This document shows, one piece after another, positions 17,067 through 24,457 of a stretch of DNA of 64,000 nt (positions within the stretch are counted from its first letter, which is position 1; every line of letters begins with the position of its first letter). The DNA is taken from assembly GCA_017547385.1 (NCBI GenBank), contig JAFYPU010000024.1:1-64000 (forward strand). The letters run 5' to 3'. The position numbers and the translations under genes were made by a program. The notes under the pieces are model-generated. The model made no database searches. It was not told the DNA's origin and saw nothing but the letters and a program-made list of their open reading frames with translations. This DNA is from Bacteroidaceae bacterium. Lineage in GTDB: Bacteria; Bacteroidota; Bacteroidia; Bacteroidales; Bacteroidaceae.

Positions 17067-17638
17067 TTTTCCGCCTACCTACCTCCTTGAAACGCTGTTC
17101 GGATGGCGAACTGATGCAACGTGTGTCCCGGGACGACAGTCGCGCCTTCGAGGAGCTATATCACCGATATGCCCGGCGTTTGCTGCATTTCTTCCGGCGA
17201 ATGTTGGGAGACGATAAGGAGACGGCAGCCGACTTCCTGCAAGACACATTCCTGCGTGTGTGGTCAGCCCGTCGCACCTTCAGAGGCTACGACGCGGAGA
17301 CGTGGATTTTCACCTTGGCTTACAACCTAATCCGCAACGAATTTCGTCATCGAGAGGTGCACGATGCATACGTCTGGCAGGCCTCGGGCGAAGACGAAGC
17401 CGCCGACAGTCTTGCCGAACTGCGCATCGACGCAGCCACCTTCGACACCGCGCTATCTTCCCTCCTGTCCGCCCTTCCTCCGGAACCGCGACTGCTCTTT
17501 GCGCTTCGCTATGAGGAAGACCTGCCGACCAAGCAAGTGGCCGACATACTCGGCATTCCTCCGGCTACGGTGCGTTCGCGTTGCCACCGCTTGTTATCCG
17601 AACTACGAAAAAAACTTTGCCAATATGAAAACCTTTGA
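17063..17638 (+). CDS. ECF-type RNA polymerase sigma factor
   Basis: A 191-residue sigma-70 factor of the extracytoplasmic-function group with only regions 2 and 4. Region 2 spans about 25-90 (FEELYHRYARRLLHFF, ADFLQDTFLRVW, AETWIFTLAYNLIRNEFR). Region 4 spans about 135-185 and has the helix-turn-helix LPTKQVADILGIPPATVRSRCHRLLSELRK. It overlaps the preceding gene by four bases (ATGA) and the next gene by 14 bases, so the three are one tightly coupled unit. The following membrane protein is probably its anti-sigma factor. Confidence 0.93.
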   Translation: MIFRLPTSLKRCSDGELMQRVSRDDSRAFEELYHRYARRLLHFFRRMLGDDKETAADFLQDTFLRVWSARRTFRGYDAETWIFTLAYNLIRNEFRHREVHDAYVWQASGEDEAADSLAELRIDAATFDTALSSLLSALPPEPRLLFALRYEEDLPTKQVADILGIPPATVRSRCHRLLSELRKKLCQYENL

Positions 17639-18047
17639 ACAACAAATTATCGAATCTGCACGCCGTCTGCGTCACAACAGCGACAATATTTCCACCGTGC
17701 CTCCTTGCCCCATCCCACAGTGCCGCAGTCTGTCGTGGGGGTGGTGGGCCACACCGGCTGCTGCTGTGGCCGGACTGCTCATCGGATGGGCAGGGACGCA
17801 CACCGTACCCAATGAACCCGAAAAGTTCATTGCGGCAGCCGGTACTGACACCGTAATCATCTACCGCGACAGCGTGAGAACCGTGCACGACACGGTGGTA
17901 AAGCGCATCCGCATCGCCACACCCTCAGCTGCCGTCCATGCACTCCCCGTTGCCGAGAACACACTTCCCACGCCCGACACCATGGGGTGCGACATCGAGT
18001 GCGACGGCGTTTCTTACCATCTGTTGGCACATCTGTCGCATTTCTGA
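17625..18047 (+). CDS. Probable anti-sigma factor, single-pass membrane protein
   Basis: A 140-residue protein starting at the ATG at 17625 inside the end of the sigma gene. The cytoplasmic part (about 1-36) is short and begins MKTFEQQIIESARRL. One membrane helix follows at about 37-55 (SWGWWATPAAAVAGLLIGWAG), then a periplasmic tail of about 85 residues rich in Asp, Thr and Val (RDSVRTVHDTVVKRI). No zinc-binding HxxxCxxC motif is present. Its size, topology and coupling fit an anti-sigma factor, but the sequence alone does not prove it. It could instead be a membrane-bound target of the regulon. Confidence 0.75.
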   Translation: MKTFEQQIIESARRLRHNSDNISTVPPCPIPQCRSLSWGWWATPAAAVAGLLIGWAGTHTVPNEPEKFIAAAGTDTVIIYRDSVRTVHDTVVKRIRIATPSAAVHALPVAENTLPTPDTMGCDIECDGVSYHLLAHLSHF

Positions 18048-18071
18048 GAACAAAGCGGCAGAGCGTAATAT

Positions 18072-18088
18072 CTTGCAAGGTGTTTAGA
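18072..18088. repeat. Half-element of the palindromic repeat family
   Basis: CTTGCAAGGTGTTTAGA matches the outer arm of the palindromic repeats (CTTGCAAGGCGTTTAGA) with one change. No inverted partner is adjacent, so this is an isolated half 64 bases left of the larger copy. Confidence 0.6.
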
Positions 18089-18151
18089 TTGCCATAACAC
18101 CCAATTCGGTCACTATACAGCGAAGGGTGAAAATTCCTGATGAATTTGTCC

Positions 18152-18218
18152 ATTTTCCGCAGTGCTTGCAGAAAATTCTGCAGTGCTTGTAGAAATTTCT
18201 GCAAGCACTGCGGAAAAT
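18152..18218. repeat. Palindromic intergenic repeat, copy 2 (direct plus inverted modules)
   Basis: Arms 18152-18174 and 18196-18218 are perfect 23-base inverted copies (ATTTTCCGCAGTGCTTGCAG and so on). Inside them the module GCAGTGCTTGCAGAAAATTC is followed at a 21-base step by a second direct module. The element lies in the 293-base gap between two converging genes, left of a terminator. Confidence 0.85.
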
Positions 18219-18284
18219 CGCCGAAAGCACTGCGGCATTTCTTCTCCCCACAATCCATCTTCCACATCCTGCATAAACAACAAA

Positions 18285-18312
18285 GCACCCCGACGAACAT
18301 TCGCCGGGGTGC
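18285..18312 (-). terminator. Terminator of the TlpA-like gene
   Basis: GCACCCCG and its partner form a 12-bp stem around a 4-base loop. Read on the minus strand the one imperfect pair becomes G-U and the stem is followed by TTTGTTGTTT. On the plus strand it would be an A-C mismatch, so the minus-strand gene is the likely user. Confidence 0.75.
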
Positions 18313-18340
18313 TTGCATAAATGGGTATCTGCGTCAATCG

Positions 18341-18898
18341 TTACTTGGTCAGTGCCACTTCGATTTGGTTGCCCACGATATCGTTGCCGGGATAGCCTCC
18401 TTCGCTCAGATTGTCCCATGCAGTTTTTCCATCCTTGCCAATAAGCATATAGGCAGGAATGCCGGGAATGCCAAGCTGCGTGCAGAGGTCGCTCCACTGC
18501 GCTTTGGTGAGACGGTAGTGGTCGCCGTGGATGTTGGGAATCATCTTTTTCCACGTTTCCTCGGGAGAAGTTTCTCCGGTAATGTATACGAACACGGCTC
18601 CTTTGTCCATCAAGGCTGGCTTGATCTCGTCCACGGTTTGCATGGCCGCACGGCACGGCGGGCACCACGTGGCCCAAAAATCGAGCAGTGCCACCTGATT
18701 TTTATAATTGGCCTTGATAGCCTCCAAGATGGCTTCTCCCTTCAACGCCGGGTCAATGGTCATCACACGATAAGGGGCATCCTCACTCACTTCTTGCGCT
18801 ACCGGAGCTGCAGGCACAGAAGCCGATTCGCTCTTCTTGGCACAACTCGTTCCGAGAAAAAGGAAGGCAGCGGCCAACAGCATCATTGTTTTTTTCAT
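18341..18898 (-). CDS. Thioredoxin-fold lipoprotein (TlpA/ResA-like)
   Basis: A 185-residue exported lipoprotein. The start at 18898 gives MKKTMMLLAAAFLFLGTSC, a signal peptide with a lipobox whose Cys is residue 20; a second ATG lies six bases upstream. After a short Ala/Pro/Ser linker the thioredoxin domain has the active site WATWCPPCRA, the usual TlpA cis-proline loop GIPGIPAYMLIGKDGK, and a C-terminal helix. Such proteins reduce disulfides or serve cytochrome maturation in the periplasm; here the partner is unknown. It is a single gene between a palindromic repeat and the 84-bp array. A -7-like box TAAATTTG is at 18978-18971 on the minus strand. Confidence 0.92.
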   Translation of the reverse strand: MKKTMMLLAAAFLFLGTSCAKKSESASVPAAPVAQEVSEDAPYRVMTIDPALKGEAILEAIKANYKNQVALLDFWATWCPPCRAAMQTVDEIKPALMDKGAVFVYITGETSPEETWKKMIPNIHGDHYRLTKAQWSDLCTQLGIPGIPAYMLIGKDGKTAWDNLSEGGYPGNDIVGNQIEVALTK

Positions 18899-18970
18899 AA
18901 TCATTCTTTGTTTTAAATTATTACTTTCTGCATTCCGGCACATAGTCCTTGGACTAACCGATGCACGAGG

Positions 18971-18978
18971 CAAATTTA
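18971..18978 (-). promoter_or_regulatory. Probable -7 box of the TlpA-like gene
   Basis: The minus strand reads TAAATTTG, matching TAnnTTTG, 72 bases before the start codon. No -33 box at the right distance is seen. Confidence 0.4.
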
Positions 18979-19080
18979 CCATTTTCCAACAAAATGCCAC
19001 TGAAAAGCATGTTATATTAACCAAAATGCAACATTTTTACATTTTTGTTGGGTTCTTTAGTTCACCCATGCTGAGCGGGG

Positions 19081-19305
19081 GCTCAGGAGAAAAAGCTGAA
19101 AACTGCCTTTTCGATTTGTTCTCCGCTCACCTTGCATCTTTGGCTGCGCCCAAGTTAGGCTGCGGCTCGGGAGAAAAAGCTGAAAACTGCCTTTTCGCTT
19201 TGTTCTCCGCTCGCCTTGCATCTTTGGCTGCGCCCAAGTTAGGCTGCGGCTCGGGAGAAAAAGCTGAAAACTGCCTTTTCGCTTTGTTCTCCGCTCGCCT
19301 TGCAC
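19081..19305. repeat. 84-bp tandem repeat (2.7 copies) ending in a promoter
   Basis: Units start at 19081, 19165 and 19249, with an exact 84-base period. Copies 2 and 3 are identical over the 56 bases they share; copy 1 differs from them at about three positions there. Each full unit carries TTTG, 16 bases, then CATCTTTG. In the partial third copy three extra bases change this to TTTG, 19 bases, TATCTTTG, the promoter of the next gene. The minus-strand frame through it is open and gives a three-fold repeated peptide, which I regard as an artefact of a period divisible by three. Confidence 0.9.
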
Positions 19306-19313
19306 TATCTTTG
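19283..19313 (+). promoter_or_regulatory. Promoter of the succinylornithine carbamoyltransferase gene
   Basis: TTTG (19283-19286), 19 bases, then TATCTTTG (19306-19313) match the Bacteroidetes consensus exactly. The -7 box ends 26 bases before the ATG. The -33 box lies within the last 84-bp repeat copy. Confidence 0.8.
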
Positions 19314-19339
19314 ACGCTCAAACCAAAACAGAGAAACGC

Positions 19340-20308
19340 ATGAACACTTTTCTTCACGCCAAAGACCTGACCAATATCGACCTCGCCCTGCGCGAAGCGG
19401 CCGAAATCAAGCAGGAAAGATATAAGTATGAACACCTGGGTCGCCACCGCACAACCCTGCTCGTGTTCTTCAACAACAGCCTGCGCACACGCCTTTCCAC
19501 ACAAAAGGCAGCGCGAAACCTGGGACTCGATGTCATTGTGCTCGATGTGAATCAGGGAGCTTGGAAACTTGAGACCGAACGCGGTGTGGTGATGGACGGC
19601 GACAAGAGCGAACACCTCTTGGAGGCCATCCCTGTGATGGCTTCGTTCTGCGACATCATCGGTGTGCGCACGTTTGCCGGACTGACCGACCGCCATGCCG
19701 ACTACACCGAGCAAATTCTCAACCAGTTTATCCTGCACAGCGGAAAGCCAGTTTTCTCCATGGAGAGTGCCACGGCACATCCGCTGCAAGCCTTTGCCGA
19801 CCTCATCACCATTGAGGAGCATCGCGAGAAAGGCCGCCGGCCGAAAGTGGTTCTCACCTGGGCACCCCACCCTCGCGCACTGCCGCAAGCTGTGCCCAAC
19901 AGTTTTGCCGAATGGATGCTTGCTGCCGATGTCGACTTGGTCGTAACACATCCTGAAGGCTATGAGCTTGACCCGCTCTTCGTGGGCGATGCACGTGTGG
20001 AGTATGACCAGATGCGTGCCTTCGAAGATGCCGACTTCGTTTATGCCAAGAACTGGAGCTGCCCCGGTGTTACGCGCCCCGACGACTATGGTAAAATTCT
20101 CTCCACCGATCCGTCATGGACGGTAACCGCACGCCAAATGGCCGCAACCCGCGATGCGCACTTCATGCACTGCCTGCCCGTGCGTCGCAACGTCATCGTG
20201 AGCGACGAAGTCATCGAGTCGCCGCGCTCGCTCGTCATCCCCGAAGCCGCCAACCGCGAGATTTCCGCCACAGTGGTGCTCAAGCGTATGCTCGAAGCCA
20301 TGGGATAA
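19340..20308 (+). CDS. argF': N-succinylornithine carbamoyltransferase
   Basis: A 322-residue carbamoyltransferase that carbamoylates N-succinyl-ornithine in the arginine pathway used by Bacteroidetes. The carbamoyl-phosphate motif is SLRTR at 47-51 in FFNNSLRTRLSTQKA, and the chain shares long blocks with the Bacteroides fragilis enzyme as I remember it (NQGAWKLETERGV, TWAPHPRALPQAVPNSFAEWM, FMHCLPVRRN, IPEAANREISATVVLKR). Position 90, which is Pro in the B. fragilis enzyme and Glu in N-acetylornithine enzymes, is Ser here. The gene is alone, with a consensus promoter formed at the end of an 84-bp repeat and a strong terminator 31 bases after the stop. Confidence 0.93.
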   Translation: MNTFLHAKDLTNIDLALREAAEIKQERYKYEHLGRHRTTLLVFFNNSLRTRLSTQKAARNLGLDVIVLDVNQGAWKLETERGVVMDGDKSEHLLEAIPVMASFCDIIGVRTFAGLTDRHADYTEQILNQFILHSGKPVFSMESATAHPLQAFADLITIEEHREKGRRPKVVLTWAPHPRALPQAVPNSFAEWMLAADVDLVVTHPEGYELDPLFVGDARVEYDQMRAFEDADFVYAKNWSCPGVTRPDDYGKILSTDPSWTVTARQMAATRDAHFMHCLPVRRNVIVSDEVIESPRSLVIPEAANREISATVVLKRMLEAMG

Positions 20309-20338
20309 ATTACCCCAAAGCTCATCCATAAAACTTAC

Positions 20339-20373
20339 ATCGGCCGCCGACTCTCATGAAGTCGGCGGCCGAT
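20339..20373. terminator. Terminator between converging genes
   Basis: A perfect 14-bp stem (ATCGGCCGCCGACT and its complement) around a 7-base loop is followed by GTTTTGTT on the plus strand. It ends the carbamoyltransferase transcript and may also stop the five-gene minus-strand operon whose last gene ends at 20402. Confidence 0.85.
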
Positions 20374-20401
20374 GTTTTGTTGTGCTATGGAAGATTTCTC
20401 C

Positions 20402-20710
20402 TTACTGACAGAGATAAGCAATCAATGCCACCATACCAACGAGCAAAGCCACTACGCCAATGGCAGCCAAGATGGCAATCAAGATAATGGTACGCGAAAG
20501 TGCCGAAAAGAAGCCGGAGGTTTTACCACCACGTTGCAAACGTATCAGCCGCACGGCTTCAGCCACAGCCACCGCGCCATCGTCCACCCAACCCGTGGGC
20601 AGAAAATCAGGCCACAAGTCTGTAGGCAATGCCACATAAGCCACAGTCAGCAGCAACAAGAGCACTTCTCTGAACAAGCCGAAGCCGCTTTTCTTTTCGT
20701 TCTCCATCAT
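20402..20710 (-). CDS. DUF1232 (YkvA-like) small membrane protein
   Basis: A 102-residue membrane protein. The N-terminal half has the DUF1232 signature around a first hydrophobic segment, EVLLLLLTVAYVALPTDLWPDFLPTGWVDDGAVAVA (about 15-48): the pattern Y..lP.D..PDf.P..G..DD is diagnostic. A second membrane helix is at about 75-97. Function is unknown in the family. It is the last gene of the minus-strand group xth-sppA-lpxK-phosphorylase, 51 bases after the phosphorylase. Confidence 0.88.
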   Translation of the reverse strand: MMENEKKSGFGLFREVLLLLLTVAYVALPTDLWPDFLPTGWVDDGAVAVAEAVRLIRLQRGGKTSGFFSALSRTIILIAILAAIGVVALLVGMVALIAYLCQ

Positions 20711-20761
20711 CTTACAAATTGCTTCTCCGAATTTCTATCTGCCATTCAAAAGTTTTTATTC

Positions 20762-21574
20762 TCAATCGATGCGACGCACCATCTCACGGAAAATTTCGGC
20801 CATCAAGGGCTGAACGGCGTTGGCAGCACGCTGCACTTCCTCGTGGCTTACTTCAACAATCTTACCCTCAACCCCGAGATCGGTGATGATACTTACGCCA
20901 AACACGCGCATTCCCTGATGACGCGCCACGATAACTTCGGGAACGGTGCTCATACCCACGGCATCGCCGCCCAAGATGCGATACATCTTATATTCGGCCG
21001 GAGTTTCGTACGTGGGACCCTGCGTTGCGATATAGACACCCTCAACGGTCTTGATGCCTTTCTCACGCGCAATAGCGCGAGCCATGTCGAGCCACTCGCG
21101 ACAATAAGCCTCGCTCATATCCGGAAAACGCGGTCCGGTGGGGAAGTTAGGGCCGTGCAAGGGATGTTCGGGCAGGAAATTGATGTGATCCGTGATGAGC
21201 ATGAGGTCGCCGATTTCGAAGTCGGGATTCATGCCTCCGGCCGCGTTACTTACAAAAAGGTTCGTGATGCCTAACTCATGCATAACACGAATGGGGAAAG
21301 TTACCTGCTTCATGTCGTAACCTTCGTAATAGTGGAAGCGACCTTCAAGCGCCATGACAGGTTTTCCGCCCAGCATTCCGAAAATCAAGCGTCCCGAGTG
21401 GCCCTCCACCGTTGAAACGGGAAAATTGGGGATGTCCGCGTAAGGAAACGCATCTACCACTTCGATTTCAGCCGCCAAGCGACCTAAACCTGTTCCAAGC
21501 ACCACGGCTGTGCGCGGTGTGAGTGCAGTGTGTTGCTTAATCCACTGCGCAGTTTCTTGTATCTTTTGCAACAT
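20762..21574 (-). CDS. Purine nucleoside phosphorylase, trimeric type
   Basis: A 270-residue enzyme that splits purine nucleosides with phosphate to base and ribose 1-phosphate. The family's trimeric class is clear from GTGLGRLA at 27-34, EGHSGRL at 57-63, ALEGRFHYYEGY at 75-86, NAAGGMNP at 110-117 and GPTYETPAE with the base-binding Glu190. The residue that contacts the purine six-position, Asn243 in the human enzyme, is Asp232 here (VSIITDLG). This could broaden specificity towards 6-aminopurines. The ATG at 21574 lies 38 bases inside the end of lpxK, so translation is probably coupled. Confidence 0.94.
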   Translation of the reverse strand: MLQKIQETAQWIKQHTALTPRTAVVLGTGLGRLAAEIEVVDAFPYADIPNFPVSTVEGHSGRLIFGMLGGKPVMALEGRFHYYEGYDMKQVTFPIRVMHELGITNLFVSNAAGGMNPDFEIGDLMLITDHINFLPEHPLHGPNFPTGPRFPDMSEAYCREWLDMARAIAREKGIKTVEGVYIATQGPTYETPAEYKMYRILGGDAVGMSTVPEVIVARHQGMRVFGVSIITDLGVEGKIVEVSHEEVQRAANAVQPLMAEIFREMVRRID

Positions 21575-22616
21575 AATCCAATATGTTTTGGTTAAATTCT
21601 TCTTGCTGTCCGAAAAGGAAACGAACCGTTATGGGTTGCACCAAGAGGCACCGGCGCAAACGGTTGTCAAGCCCCGACATTTCCACCAGGCGTTCGGCAT
21701 CTTTCTCGGTGGTTACCACCACTGCGTCCTGCGGCAACGAAGCCAGCGCATCGCTCATGCGACGAAGGTCGATGGTGGTGAAATTGTGATGATCGGGAAA
21801 GGCAAGTTCCGTAACGCTTGCCGCCGTCTGCTCAAGGAATCTGCGCAACGGTACCGGCTTTGCGATACCCGTAACGAGCAACACGGGTTTACCGGCAAGG
21901 CACTGCTCCGACACCGGGACCGCTTGCGGGAAAAGCGGATAGGCTTCGCCATAACCGAAAGTGGTGAAGAACATTTTTTGTCCGGCTTGCAGAGCCATTT
22001 CCTTGCGAATGCGCGCAGCCTCATCGGCACTCAAATTTTCGGGGCACTTGGTTACGATAATTATGTCGGCACGTTTCTTTCCCGAAGCCGGTTCGCGGAG
22101 ACGCCCCACGGGCATCAGAAAATCGTGCGTGAAGCGGCGATGATAGTCCGTGAGGAGCAAATTCATCCCGGCGCGAACATAACGATGCTGAAAGGCATCG
22201 TCGAGAACAATCACCTCAATGGGATGATTTTGTTCGCACATCAGAATTTCGATACCCTCACGGCGATTTTCGTCAACGGCCACCACCACTTCCGGAAACT
22301 TGCGATGCATTTGCGCCGGTTCGTCTCCGATGTCTGAGGCACGACCGCTGTCGGTGGCCAACGCAAAGCCCACAGTGCGCCGCCCATAACCGCGACTCAG
22401 CATCGCCACCCGGAAATCCGAAAGCAGCCGAAGCAGATATTCGGTGTGCGGCGTCTTGCCTGTACCTCCCACGGCCAGGTTTCCCACGGCAATGACCGGC
22501 AACGGGAAACGCCGACTGCGCAACACCCCTGCATCGAAGAGCAGGTTGCGTCCCATCACCACAAGGCCGTAGAGCCAGGCGAAAGGCAGGAGCAGATAGC
22601 GAAGCGGTCGGAGCAT
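21537..22616 (-). CDS. lpxK: Tetraacyldisaccharide 4'-kinase
   Basis: A 359-residue inner-membrane-associated kinase that phosphorylates the lipid A disaccharide precursor at the 4' position. An N-terminal amphipathic/hydrophobic segment (about 1-22) precedes the Walker A motif GNLAVGGTGKTP at 45-56. Further family markers are MLSRGYGR, IGDEPAQM and LDDAFQHRYV, which holds the DD pair needed for catalysis. It follows sppA by 36 bases and overlaps the phosphorylase start by 38. Its presence confirms a lipid A-bearing Gram-negative. Confidence 0.95.
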   Translation of the reverse strand: MLRPLRYLLLPFAWLYGLVVMGRNLLFDAGVLRSRRFPLPVIAVGNLAVGGTGKTPHTEYLLRLLSDFRVAMLSRGYGRRTVGFALATDSGRASDIGDEPAQMHRKFPEVVVAVDENRREGIEILMCEQNHPIEVIVLDDAFQHRYVRAGMNLLLTDYHRRFTHDFLMPVGRLREPASGKKRADIIIVTKCPENLSADEAARIRKEMALQAGQKMFFTTFGYGEAYPLFPQAVPVSEQCLAGKPVLLVTGIAKPVPLRRFLEQTAASVTELAFPDHHNFTTIDLRRMSDALASLPQDAVVVTTEKDAERLVEMSGLDNRLRRCLLVQPITVRFLFGQQEEFNQNILDYVAKDTRNCAVD

Positions 22617-22652
22617 GGCGTAAAAGGTTTTGGAAGTGCGGATAAAATATCT

Positions 22653-24410
22653 TTACTTGAAGTTGGGGTCATAAGGAATGCGAGCCTGCAAAGAGGGACG
22701 GCCGTCGAGCATTCCGACAAACATCAGCGGTTGATAGTATTCGCCCAGGAAACTTTGCAAACGGTTTTCCAAATAATCGTCCTGCACTTGCTGCATCAGG
22801 CCGTCCATCCAGGAAGGAGCTGCCGGGTATGCCGCCACCTCGTAATCCTTGATTTTCGCACGCCGCGCAGCCTCTGCAACTGCGGCATCGAGACCACCCA
22901 ACTTGTCAACCAACTTCAAATTCACAGCCTGTGCTCCGGTCCACACGCGACCTTGTGCAATGCTGTCAACAGCCGCAACGCTCATGTTTCGACCTTCGGC
23001 CACACGTTTCAGGAAAAGGGCGTAACCTCTCTCAACATGGGCCTGCATGGCTGCCGATTCGGCGGCATTGAACGGGCGTCCCGTTGCACCGAAGTCGGCC
23101 GCTTCGTTGGTTTTCACCACATCGAAGTGAAGTCCCAGCTTCTCGGTGAGCAAACCTGAGGCATCGGGCACGAGTCCGAAGATGCCTATGCTGCCGGTCA
23201 GGGTCATGGCGTCGGCAAAGATGTAATCGGCACCGCAAGACATATAATAACCTCCCGAAGCTGCCAATCCGCTCATCGAAACCACCACCGGCTTTTTCTG
23301 TTTCAGCAACTGCACGGCACGCCACATTTGCTCGGAGGCGTAAGCGCTGCCTCCACCGGAGTTGATGCGGAGCACCACGGCTTTCACTTCGTCATTGTTC
23401 ATAAGTTCGTCCAAATCCTTCACCACTTTATCGCCCACGATTTCGGCTTCGCCGGCACCGAGACCGGTCGTTGCTGCATCCACAATGCTGCCATAAGCAT
23501 AGTAGACGGCCACTTTATCATCGGCCTTGACCGGTTCGTAAAGCTTTGCCATTTCGGCGGCTTCCACCAAATTCACTTTTTCAGTGCCGGCCATTTCGCG
23601 CAACTTGCCGCGCAAACCATCTGCATAGGTCAGCGAATCCACCAAGCCGCACTTCACATAATCGTCGGCCTCTGCCAAGAGGATGTAGCGGTCGGCCAGC
23701 GCATCCAGAGAGTCAACGGGAATGTTGCGAGAGGCTGACACTTCGCGGCAGATACCTCCCCAAATATCGTTGATGTAGCTCTCCACTTGCGCACGGTTGG
23801 CCGGACTCATTTCGGTGTTTGTGAAAGGTTCGACGGCGCTCTTGTAAGTACCCACGCGGAACACCTGCATCTTCACGCCCACTTTTTCGAGTAATTCCTT
23901 GTAGAAAACAGGTTGGGAAGCGATGCCGTGCCAGAGAATCATGCCGGAGGGATTGATGTAGACCTTTTGGGCAGCGCTGGCCACATAGTAGGCTCCGCTC
24001 GTGTAGGTATCGCCATACGCCACCACAGGTTTCTGTTTACCGAAATCGGCAATGGCGGCTCTCAGTTCCTGCATCACGGCAAAATCGGCACTGAGGGCAC
24101 CGGCTTCGATGTACATTCCTTTGATTTTATCATTGTCGCGCGCGGCCTTGATGGCATTGAGCATTTGGTCGAGCCCTTGCTCCTGCAGCATTTCATTGCC
24201 GAGCAATTCGGCAAAAGGATTGTCGACGGCTCGTTCGTTGACAACACCAGCCAACGACAGACGCAACACACTTCCATCCTTAACTACCGGTTTCTGTTCT
24301 CCGGCGGCGGCTACCGAAAGCAGCAGCACCAAACTCATCACCATGGCAAACACGCCCATGATGACCATGGCCAACATTGTGGCAAGCATGTACTTGAAAA
24401 AATCTTTCAT
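22653..24410 (-). CDS. sppA: Signal peptide peptidase SppA (67K, tandem type)
   Basis: A 585-residue membrane-anchored serine protease that degrades cleaved signal peptides. One membrane helix is at about 8-35. The chain holds two Clp-like SppA domains. The catalytic Lys190 lies in RVGTYKSAVEPF and the nucleophile Ser385 in SGLAASGGYY, matching the Lys209-Ser409 dyad of the E. coli protein. SGGGSAYASE precedes the second domain's oxyanion site. It begins 47 bases after xth and is followed after 36 by lpxK, within a five-gene minus-strand operon. Confidence 0.95.
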   Translation of the reverse strand: MKDFFKYMLATMLAMVIMGVFAMVMSLVLLLSVAAAGEQKPVVKDGSVLRLSLAGVVNERAVDNPFAELLGNEMLQEQGLDQMLNAIKAARDNDKIKGMYIEAGALSADFAVMQELRAAIADFGKQKPVVAYGDTYTSGAYYVASAAQKVYINPSGMILWHGIASQPVFYKELLEKVGVKMQVFRVGTYKSAVEPFTNTEMSPANRAQVESYINDIWGGICREVSASRNIPVDSLDALADRYILLAEADDYVKCGLVDSLTYADGLRGKLREMAGTEKVNLVEAAEMAKLYEPVKADDKVAVYYAYGSIVDAATTGLGAGEAEIVGDKVVKDLDELMNNDEVKAVVLRINSGGGSAYASEQMWRAVQLLKQKKPVVVSMSGLAASGGYYMSCGADYIFADAMTLTGSIGIFGLVPDASGLLTEKLGLHFDVVKTNEAADFGATGRPFNAAESAAMQAHVERGYALFLKRVAEGRNMSVAAVDSIAQGRVWTGAQAVNLKLVDKLGGLDAAVAEAARRAKIKDYEVAAYPAAPSWMDGLMQQVQDDYLENRLQSFLGEYYQPLMFVGMLDGRPSLQARIPYDPNFK

Positions 24411-24457
24411 ATCTTATCATTTTATATTGTACGTAAAGAAATAATCGTTGCTTTTGT

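Noticed and set aside
18084..18916. Frames with Cys/Lys/His-rich or Ser/Thr/Ala-rich peptides across the palindromic repeat
   Set aside because: They come from translating the repeat modules and recur at every copy. They run antisense through or against the TlpA-like gene.
19057..19305. Open minus-strand frame giving an 82-residue peptide with a three-fold repeat
   Set aside because: The 84-bp period is a multiple of three, so one open frame in a unit stays open in all copies. It sits on a promoter and has no start context.
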